60,000 nt of DNA from Nymphaea colorata (lineage: Eukaryota; Streptophyta; Magnoliopsida; Nymphaeales; Nymphaeaceae). The notes below the pieces were generated by a model. The model saw only the letters and a list, made by a program, of their open reading frames with translations. It was not told the DNA's origin and did no database searches. Below are positions 22,291-30,948 of the stretch, in pieces (the stretch's first letter is position 1; each line of letters begins with the position of its first letter). Both the position numbers and the translations under genes were made by a program. Location: the NCBI RefSeq assembly GCF_008831285.2, contig NC_045140.1, positions 3,887,528 to 3,947,527 on the forward strand. Direction: 5' to 3'.

Positions 22291-22719
22291 AGGGCTGCAC
22301 ACGAGACAAGTCGAGCCTGAGATTGCCCAGCTCGAGCTTGAAATCGGCTTGAACTCAAGTCGGATTCCTTATCGCAAGCTCGAGCTGAACTCGACTACAC
22401 AAAATCGAGCTCGAACTTGACTTGTTTAACTCATTGAACTCGTTTAGGCGTTAACTTTTTCAGTGTTAACTCATGTAAGCATTAACTCGTGTAACTCGTT
22501 TAAGTTGTTTAACTGGTATAAGTGTTTAACTCATGTAACTTGTGAAACCGGTTTCACAATATTATATAAAACACTGGTTTGTGAGTCTGAATATAAATGA
22601 GACCGTTTTCCTAAAACTAGAACTCGACTCGTTTATTGTTTCGAGTATCTTCGTAAGCTCGAACTTGGCTCATCTATAAACTAGTCGAACACGAGTCAAG
22701 TTCTTTGGAGAGCAGCCCC
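22291..22719. mobile_element. MITE-like element with CTCGAGC/GAACTCG words, about 430 bp
   Basis: Begins AGGGCTGCACACGAG and ends with the inverted GGGGCTGCTCTCC (read inward), with an ACTCGTGT motif inside both ends. The middle (about 22435-22540) repeats TTAACTCGTGTAA-like words many times. The type is common in plants. No target duplication found. Confidence 0.55.
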
Positions 22720-23072
22720 AGTTGGCTCAGCTTGTTGTGCAGTCAGACTATATGAAGGCCGTTTTGTAAAGTGATATCCAATTCTCTTTGTTTTATGTAT
22801 TTATCTTGTGGGGAGAAGACAAATGAAGCGACATTGGTGGTGCAGTTATATAAAAGCAATAAACTTGCCATTTTCCTACTTTTCATCTCCTCCTGATGTT
22901 GACCAAACTCACATTTTTTTTTAGTTTACTGGAATATATATATGAGGTTTCCTCGCTGCCTCACTACCTCCAAGAAGGATTTTCAAAATCTCCAAGCACA
23001 ATAATTTCTGTAAGGTTATTCCTTCATGCAAGGGAGAAAGTTTTTTTTAATAACACAGCAAAAGGGAAGGTG

Positions 23073-23162
23073 GTTCTGCTCCATTCTCACAAGGGACTGG
23101 TTCTTGAACTAAAACAAGTTCTGCTCCATTCTCACAAGGGACAGGTTCTTGAACTAAAACAA
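23073..23162 (+). repeat. Tandem duplication of 45 bp
   Basis: 23073-23117 and 23118-23162 differ at one base. The unit contains CATTCTCACAAGGGAC and ends TTGAACTAAAACAA. Confidence 0.9.
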
Positions 23163-23270
23163 GAGAGCCTAAGCTTTCACCCAACCCATCTGGATACTCA
23201 AATGACTTCGGTCAAGTGCTAAAAATTAATTGTACTTTCCCAATGCCCATAATGGTCGGGGAAATGCAAT

Positions 23271-23304
23271 AGCATTCCCTACGGCTACGGCCGTTGGGAA
23301 TGCT
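23271..23304. other. GC-rich hairpin
   Basis: AGCATTCCCTACGG (23271-23284) pairs with CCGTTGGGAATGCT (23291-23304) at 13 of 14 positions, with a 6-base loop. It stands out in AT-rich DNA. Confidence 0.65.
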
Positions 23305-23857
23305 CGTGCAGGTTTTGGCAATGGTTTTATGCACTTTTTCCATGGCACTGCTAAATATTGTTGTAATATGATCACCTACCAGTTCCTGCATCGACCGTTA
23401 AGCCAACCCCCTCGATAAGTCCGGCCTTTTAGTTATATGTAGAGCATGTTATATATTATGACCCTCAACAAAGGACCATGTGTTCTGAGTTGAAAATGAC
23501 CAAGATGCTCTTGTTGGTGAATGGAAAACTCTCAAAGGGCAAAAATGAAAACTAAAAAAAATTGGTGAATGAAAAAAAAATTGATGTTTCACATTCTTGA
23601 TATAGAATTCTGATGAAAATTTTGATATCATATTGATGTCCCATCCTGATTATGAATTAAACTTCTGTGATACTCGGGTTCAGCCAGAGCCTGTTTCCCT
23701 ATACCAGTGTGCTCTTGACGCTTGAGAATCTTAGATCCACCTATATGGTGGTCGCAGGGCGTCCTTGTACTTCTTTTTTTAGTAACAGGAGGAGTGTCCG
23801 ATTGAAAAGACCGAACACTCCTTTTGCAACTTAGCCGCTACATTCTTGAGAGCCAGA

Positions 23858-24009
<152 letters not shown>

Positions 24010-24366
24010 AGAAGGATGAAAACTAGACCACTCAAAAAGTATTTTTTTGTATAATTTAACTGCATAGAGATGGTCTTAAGAATGTCTTGATGAGAATCTT
24101 GGACTCCGTTGGTCCCTTATTTACGTTTGACGTGTTCCTTTAGCGGTCAAAAAATGAACAACTCTTATGACTTCAAATTTTTAATAGTATTAAAAGCAGC
24201 TATTTCCTTAAAAACAATTTGGACAAAGGCTTAGTCTGTGTCGCATTAATATTTATAAACACATTAGAATGTTCATATGTTGTCTAAAATGTTTTTGTAT
24301 AGGAAGTTAAGAGGTTTGGTCTTTGTTCCTGACTTAGTACTTAGTGATCTAGGATATTCTAATTTT

Positions 24367-24367
24367 C

Positions 24368-24411
<44 letters not shown>
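24367..24411 (+). repeat. (CA)n(TA)n microsatellite
   Basis: About 12 CA units followed by about 10 TA units. Confidence 0.95.
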
Positions 24412-24504
24412 CTTTTTGAATTTCTCTATTTGATGGAAAAATCATTTGAACTCTCACACACCACCTAATGAATTTGCTAGCTCGCTATTGCTGTGGTGCA
24501 ATTC

Positions 24505-24646
24505 CAGTGGCTGAGCCAAGAATATTTGGTCAAGAAGGCACCAACACTTTAAACTTTTCACTTTAAGGGGCACCTATATGTAAATAAGTAAAAGCTATGG
24601 AGGTCTTAATAGGTAAATAATGCTGATGTGAGCGATTGCCATCACC
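24505..24646 (+). mobile_element. Truncated copy of the hAT MITE at 57384-57558
   Basis: Shares the end CAGTGGCTGAGCCA, an internal GGGCACCTATATGTAAATAA block and a terminal CACCAGCC block with the complete element at 57384. Its right inverted repeat is missing. Confidence 0.5.
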
Positions 24647-24954
24647 AGCCCATTACGTATAGACATATTATGACATGACGCTTAAAAAAAACTTCTTGGG
24701 AGTAAATGTTAGAACCACTTAATTGTACTTCTATGTGCCATTCTAGGGTTCTATATTATGACGCAGTAACAGACATTTTACTGCCCAAGTGATGGCCAAA
24801 CCCCGTCCAAGTTAAAATCTTTTACATTCTGTTGAAGATTGATTTTACCGTATAGATGCTTATGACCTCCCCCTCTCTGGGAGCATTCTGCCATCCCATC
24901 CAATAACTCATTAGGAGTCGTTAATTCATGTTATTTCTATCTTTCCATACATAA
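24647..24954. other. Left flank of the retrotransposon, nothing recognised
   Basis: No gene or repeat seen up to the CCAAC target site. Confidence 0.4.
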
Positions 24955-24959
24955 CCAAC
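24955..24959 (+). repeat. Target-site duplication CCAAC, left
   Basis: Matches 57296-57300 exactly. These are the outer borders of the whole retrotransposon locus. Confidence 0.9.
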
Positions 24960-26343
24960 TGTTAACACCCCAAATTTTTCCACATCAAAATTGAAGCAAT
25001 GTGAAAATTTCACAAAAGAATTGTGAAAATTTGCAATTTCAAAGCCAATTTCGAATCTAAAGAACAATTAGATTCAAATCGTGAATTTAACCCGATACAC
25101 GAATCCCAATGCAGGATTACGAGTCCAAATTCAATTGCAAATGTCATTTGAAATCCAAATCCAATTGCAAAATGCAAATTTTGACTTAGATCCAAGAATT
25201 GGATCTAATTCAGTCTAAAATGCTACGTGGGACCCACGTGTGGGCCCCACCTAGCCCGTGTGGTCAAGAGCCCTCCCCAGGGGCCATGCCCCCCTCCATG
25301 TCAAAAAAAAAATAATAAATAAATATTTTCTCTCAAATTAATTGAAGAAAAGTCATTTTCAAGAAGAAATAAAGGAGAAACCTAGGAAAAGAGAGACATT
25401 TATGTCTCTCTCTCTTCTTTAACCAGATCCTCCTTAAAGAAAAAAATCATTTCCAAGGAAGCAATTACTAGACTGGTCAAACTCACCTAACCTACTTAAT
25501 CCAAGTAGGTTTGACCCGGGTGCACTCAAATGTGGTGCCAATTCCAGCTAGGTTCGGTCACAATGGGCTCAACATAGTCAAAACGTAAGTCTGTCTCATG
25601 ATCCAATTAATGGACGAAAATAGACTTTGACCGAACCAAACCCACTTTGACTAAACTCAGTCAAAGTACAATTTAGCTCAATTAAGAGCTTTCTTGACCC
25701 AAATTTATCAAATTACCTCAAATAAAGTCAAACTACTTGCAAATGAGCTTTGACTTTGGTCAATTGGTCGAAATTGATCAATTTGGACAATTTTGCCCTT
25801 CTGCGGTCAACTTAAGATTAAAAAGCCTAAAATGGTTTATGAAAGGCAAATAAACATTTGAATTTGTCAAATGCTTGAATCAAATACCAAATTTAAATTG
25901 AATTTCTCAAGTGAAAGTTTGATTCAGTTGAAATCCATTTTCAATCAAGTTTTGGACGAAAATACCCTTTTCGAACCAAATTTGATAAAATTTTTAAATT
26001 TTATTAAAATTTAAATTTAATTATCATAATTCAATGGAATTTGGAGCTTAGTAACTAGGTTTTAACCTTATAAGCTCGATTTCAAACAAAAAAAAAATAA
26101 ATAGTATAAAATAAGGGCAAAACCCTGTGTAAGGGCATTTTCGTCCAAAATTTTGGTCAAAATGGTCACCTAGGTCTGAACCCAAGTTGACCAAACCTAG
26201 CCCAGCCCACCTAGCTCGTGGAAATGGGCTGAGAAATGGTCAATTAGAGCCTTTAAAGTCTATTTAACTCATTTTACAAGTCCCCAAGGTCTTAAGTAAG
26301 TTCCCAAGGTGAGTTAAGAAGGTGGTTGAACCCACCTCCTCCT

Positions 26344-26352
26344 CTATATAAA
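26344..26352 (+). promoter_or_regulatory. TATA box of LTR A
   Basis: CTATATAAA, followed by ACCTCCCC. It is the only strong TATA context in the LTR and is repeated at 39489-39497 (LTR B) and 54853-54861 (LTR C). Confidence 0.7.
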
Positions 26353-26720
26353 CCTCCCCTTGGCCACTAAGGAGGGGGACGAAATTTTGGAGCATTCTAT
26401 CAAATTGCTGCAGCCAAGGAGCTAGGAGGGAGAAGCCAAGGAAGAGAGAAGAGGTTCGTCCAAGCCCCCTTCCCCTTTTTCTCCCATTCTCTTCTTCACT
26501 TTCTTCTATTCTCCCCATTGATTTTGCTAAGTTAGGGTGCTTAAGTGAACCCTTACTTAGGATTTTCGTGGTGAGAAGCCCTCTTTACCACTCCAAATTC
26601 CAGCAAGCAAGCTATTTCTTATTCTAGCTTTGCTAAGCTTGAATCCACGGTTGGATTCTTGCTTAGGATTGCTTGGGTTAGAAAACAAGTGAAGACGAAA
26701 GACAAACATCAAGACCGACC

Positions 26721-26731
26721 GCAAGGTAGGT
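26721..26731 (+). other. Candidate leader 5' splice site in LTR A
   Basis: GCAAG|GTAGGT, exon side ending at 26725, about 340 bases downstream of the predicted start. It would fit splicing to the acceptor-like sites before each ORF. Inference only. Confidence 0.45.
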
Positions 26732-28788
26732 GATCTTAACTCACTTCTCTTCTACTTTAGCTTATTGTTGATTTATTTTAATTCCAACAATTCGTGGGAG
26801 GGTTTATTTTCATTTGCTTACGGCTGGGAATGATGTCCAGCTAAGGGAAACCTACGCTTCAATGTACATGTTAATGCATAATGCATGCATATGTCGGTTT
26901 TTCTTAAATATGAACCCAAGTATCAAATTTCGAAATGGGCCCCAAGGCCACGTCCCTTTTAAAGGAACCAACTTAATACCATTTTGAACTCCCTACCATG
27001 AGAGAATCCCACGGTGAGAAAGTGATTTTGCTACATCACGTATGATGAAAATGCCTATAAGGGATGGATACGTTTTTACGAATGTGATCCACCCTTGCGT
27101 GGTGAAATGATGGACAAATAAGCTTGAGTATTGTTTTATTTTCTTTCTTATTCACAGTCATTTTGATTCATGTCTTTCAATTTAATTAATCAAGGGTAGT
27201 AGGGAAGATTTGAAACAAGTTCTCAATCTTCCTACATAAAAGAACCCAGCCATGAATCATCATGATTCATGAGTCATGCGGTCCCTTGATAAAATTTCAT
27301 TTTGAAAAGTAAGGTACGTATATGTATACATTGTTATATATGTACATATATGCATCCGATTTCTTGTCAAAAATTACATTCCTCCCTTAAAATCAGGTTG
27401 GAACATGTTTCCAAACCGGTCTTTAAGGAAATGGGCCATTTTTATTGATTTTTCTAGTGCAAGATTATAAATTACTTTCATTTCATTTTTACTTAATTTC
27501 AGCAAACCCATACGTAAGATGTATGTATGTTGTTGAAATCAGACCATGTTTTATAGAAATTGGTTTAAGAATATCAAAATTTACGTATTTGAAATACCAA
27601 CCATCCTAGAATCATCCAAAGGAGTTGATGATTTCATTACTACGAAATCTGGAATTTGAATAGATTTGAAAAACTCATTGTTTCTATCTAAGAAACAAGT
27701 CCTTATTGGAATCAATGTCCACAATTTTCAGCTATTTAAATCAACACAAGGTCTGATTTTTAGCTATTTTGAGACAAAAGTGGACGTCATCCATGTCTCC
27801 CATCCGTTTCAAAGATTGAACTTGACATCATTTATATATTTTCATCATTTTGATAATTTTATGTCAAGCCTCAAGCTTATGGACTACATCTCTAATTCAT
27901 GTGCTTAATCATATAATGAGCACATATAGAGAAAGTCCTACATTTTAATCAATCTTCATGTATAGATTGTATGACGTGCAATACGGACTTTGAGAGATTA
28001 TGAGGGAGTGAAGAATGTATGTTTCATATGAATGAATCTTGATGAGCTATGAGAGAGAGAAGAATGAATGTTCCATATAGTTTCCATTCTCGTTTCATGC
28101 ATTCACTTTCACTCAAAATCAATGGCACCACATGCACATTCTCAAGAAATTAAGTGATTCAAATTTAAGTTGCAAAAAGTGACCAAGTCATATTGCAATG
28201 AGAATTTGTAAACTTCACTTAACTTCAAAAGAAAACACAAGCAATGCATTCATAATCTTTTGGCCAAAGTGCATTTGAAAAACAACATGTTTTCTAACAA
28301 TTTGAAACCTATGTTCTTTCAAAAGAATGAATTCTACAAATCACATGATTTGACAAAAGAAGAGTTCAAAATCAATTTTTATCATAAGATGATCATCATC
28401 ATCTAGAGTTCACAACAAAGAACTCAATTCCAAATCTTCAAAAATCCTCAAGAATTATGTGTTTCAAATAACACCAAAACAAAGGATTTTAAACCAACTT
28501 GAAAACCCCCAATATTCAAATTCATTTATTCAAAAAAATGAATTTCGGTTCTTGAATCCAAAACCTCAATGCATAAGCATATAGGACTTACATCAATAAC
28601 TCGTATATGATCCAAATGATCTTTAGTCCTTGGTCTAATTACCCCTGTTAAAGGCGGCAGGAACGGTTGGACCTCGTACCGACGAGCGGATCCCTTTCTC
28701 TTGAAAATTTTCTCAAAACCCCAATTTTAAAAGAATTTTGCTGACTCGCATTTCGACCTTCTTGAAAAGGGAGTGGGGTGCGAACAGA

Positions 28789-28806
28789 TGGCACACCCGG
28801 TGGGAC
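28789..28806 (+). other. Primer binding site, copy 1
   Basis: TGGCACACCCGGTGGGAC lies 2 bases after LTR A. TGG pairs with the CCA end of a tRNA; I cannot name the tRNA with certainty. It is not the usual initiator-Met site. Confidence 0.7.
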
Positions 28807-29553
28807 CCGTCATTGTTTGTCTAAAGACTTATTTGGATCATATATGAGTTATTTTCACCAATGTCGGACATCAATTGCACAAAAAAAAAAAAAAAAATTA
28901 AACTCACAAAAATGCATACCGACATCATGTAGTGTACATTGAGGAGATTTCATGAACCTCATTCATTTCAATTTATCCTACCCCTCCTCAATTTAAGGAT
29001 TGTATGCAGCCCATGTATGCTCTCAAAATTTCAAATCTATCTCTTAGGAATGTATGCAATAGAGCCATCTATTTTGCATCTTCTCATGAATTTTGAAAAA
29101 CAAATCCTTACCTATATCATATCCCGGTCATCATGTTGCCGGGCTATTTCTAGGACATTAGTCCAAGATATAGCCTTACAACTGGACCACCCAATTGGAC
29201 TGAGAAGTCCCCCCATTAGTACCGAAACGGACAATAGTCCCGGTATATCGATGGGTGAACAAGGAGAAATGGAGAGCCCAAATCTAGAAAACCCTTGGAG
29301 GAGTCAATGCTAGTACTATAAATTAGAATCATTTACCCATTTATTTTCCATAGGTTCCAAGACCAATTTTCAAAATAATGCATATAGGCAAGAGTCCTAG
29401 GAATTGCATTATCAATTTTTCATTAACTGCTTGTTTGGACGCATGTGATGTTTTACTTTGCCCCTAAGTCCATGTCCAAACCCAATGTCAAAACTCTTCT
29501 CGAGTCTCTATTGGGTCAATTCATGTCAAAGTCTAATACCTTCTCTTGTCTAG
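28807..29553 (+). other. Internal leader before ORF1, copy 1
   Basis: About 750 bp with an A run near 28880. A 124-codon frame (28939-29313) changes reading in copy 2 because of one C fewer, so it is not called. The leader ends in a pyrimidine tract plus TAG (29551-29553), directly before the ORF1 start. Confidence 0.6.
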
Positions 29554-30765
29554 ATGGACTCAGAAAGTATCTTCCCATATGACCACATCCTATTCGGGTC
29601 ATGTCAAGGCCGATCCGGACTTCGCATCATCCCAAGTGGAGTCTACCTACCTCAGTGGTATCTTTCATGGTACCCAACTTTTCGGTGTATGTTCCCGGAT
29701 CACTTAGAGGATTGCGGTCTTGAAGAAGCAGTCAGTCTTGCCATACAGCCTATCAATGGCAATCTAATCCATGCAATTGCTGAAAGATGGAACCCAAGGA
29801 CCAACACATTCTGGTTTCCATGGGGTGAAATGACAATCACTCTTGATGAGTTCTCCAACATTATGGGTTTGCCAGAACCAAAAGGTGACCCAAGAGGTCC
29901 AATTGAAGACCAGTTCCTTGTAAACCAAGGTCAAGTCAAAACTCTAGAAGTGATTCGTAAACTCACAGGGAAAAGGAGTTGGCATTTTCTAGAGAAAGAT
30001 GGACATCAATATCTTCAACTACAAGAGCTTGGTGAAACATACTCCCAATTTGTCAACCCTGCGTCACTATCTAGAACTGTTGCAGACAAGTACAAAAACT
30101 CCATAGTGACTTGTACCGTGGGTCTTATCTTCTTCAATAATGAAGAACACATAATGGATTTCCGCATAGCTCGCCTCTTCAGAAAATGGGGGCATGTCCA
30201 AGTCCGTCACATTTCCATAGCAATGGCAGCCTTGGCATTCCTTTACAGAGGGTTGGCCAAATTTTCAATTGGAGATGCAGACTCGATAGAAGGATGTGTC
30301 TTTGCACTGCAAGCATGGTTCTACAAACATGTGGGGCCACAATCATGTCATTTTCAAAACACAGACGGTCAGTTATCTAGTATGGAGCACTACCGCAGAA
30401 AGATGGAGGAAGTTGATGACTCCACCATCATTTGGGACTTCTTTGATCGAGAGGTCATCAAGTCAAGATACACTTACAACCCAGTCAGAGGAAGTCTTCT
30501 ATTGGGACCGTTTTTCATAATTGAATATCATCCGGAGCGTTGCCTCAGGCAATTCTCACTGCGTCAGAGGAAGGCATATCCAATTGAGTCGGAAGGAGCC
30601 ATTGTGGAGTGTGAACTAGACACTGAAGAGTGGTCCGGGATATACACCTATGCCCAGCAATGTTGGGAATCATTTGCTCACTTGTATCTTGTCCTTGGTC
30701 CAGGAATGGGTCCCGAATATGTAAAATGGTGGGATGAAGTTCGCCCATCTATCCTTCTGTCCTAG
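29554..30765 (+). CDS. ORF1: plant mobile domain (PMD) protein of the retrotransposon, copy 1, intact
   Basis: 403 residues. The core at about 78-107, ERWNPRTNTFWFP, then GEMTITLDEF and IMGLP, is the signature of the plant mobile domain, shared by host MAIN/MAIL1 proteins and some transposons. Further family-like blocks are IARLFRKWGHVQVRHISIA and the C-terminal ERCLRQFSLRQ. No signal peptide or membrane segment. The role in the element is unknown; Ogre/Tat elements are known to carry an extra ORF before gag. The ATG directly follows TCTAG, an acceptor-like site, and was chosen as the first in frame. The frame is complete here, broken in copy 2. A captured host domain is the simplest origin. 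Confidence 0.8.
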   Translation: MDSESIFPYDHILFGSCQGRSGLRIIPSGVYLPQWYLSWYPTFRCMFPDHLEDCGLEEAVSLAIQPINGNLIHAIAERWNPRTNTFWFPWGEMTITLDEFSNIMGLPEPKGDPRGPIEDQFLVNQGQVKTLEVIRKLTGKRSWHFLEKDGHQYLQLQELGETYSQFVNPASLSRTVADKYKNSIVTCTVGLIFFNNEEHIMDFRIARLFRKWGHVQVRHISIAMAALAFLYRGLAKFSIGDADSIEGCVFALQAWFYKHVGPQSCHFQNTDGQLSSMEHYRRKMEEVDDSTIIWDFFDREVIKSRYTYNPVRGSLLLGPFFIIEYHPERCLRQFSLRQRKAYPIESEGAIVECELDTEEWSGIYTYAQQCWESFAHLYLVLGPGMGPEYVKWWDEVRPSILLS

Positions 30766-30800
30766 ATTGTCATGTCTAATTCATTGTCATTAAGCCAAAA

Positions 30801-30850
30801 TTTGTCAAGTTTTGTCAAGTTATGTTAAACTTTGTCAAGTTTTGTCATTC
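30801..30850 (+). repeat. Five-unit 10-bp tandem repeat between ORF1 and ORF2, copy 1
   Basis: TTTGTCAAGT twice, then a diverged TATGTTAAAC, then TTTGTCAAGT and TTTGTCATTC, in register. Identical at 46135-46184. Confidence 0.85.
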
Positions 30851-30948
30851 TCATCTTTCTTTTAATATGTAATCAAAATTTGTCACCTCTCATCAATTCA
30901 CATCCTAACATTTTCAATTTTTCTTCTTGCAAGGTGAACATCCGCTTT

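Larger units (their letters stand above)
22720..23857. other. Intergenic with a short unassigned open frame
   Basis: The frame at 22896-23222 (108 codons, plus strand) contains an in-frame 45-bp duplication but no domain I know; I do not call it a gene. A hairpin lies at 23271-23304. Confidence 0.4.
24960..28786 (+). repeat. LTR A (5' LTR), 3,827 bp
   Basis: TG...CA ends. U3 is about 1.4 kb and rich in TTGAC/GTCAA words. A TATA box at 26344-26352 implies a start near 26375-26385, leaving about 2.4 kb of R-U5. A donor-like CAAG|GTAGGT is at 26725/26726. A near-palindrome with 9-bp arms (27251-27271) and an adjacent TGAGTCA lie further down. No difference from LTR C was seen in the stretches compared. 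Confidence 0.93.

Noticed and set aside
28939-29313. 124-codon frame in the retrotransposon leader as an additional ORF
   Set aside because: Its C-terminal part reads differently in copy 2 because of one base, and no domain is seen.
30832-30948. Upstream extension of the gag frame starting at 30832
   Set aside because: This part overlaps the 10-bp repeat and the acceptor-like tract and is hydrophobic and unlike gag; the ATG at 30949 is preferred.
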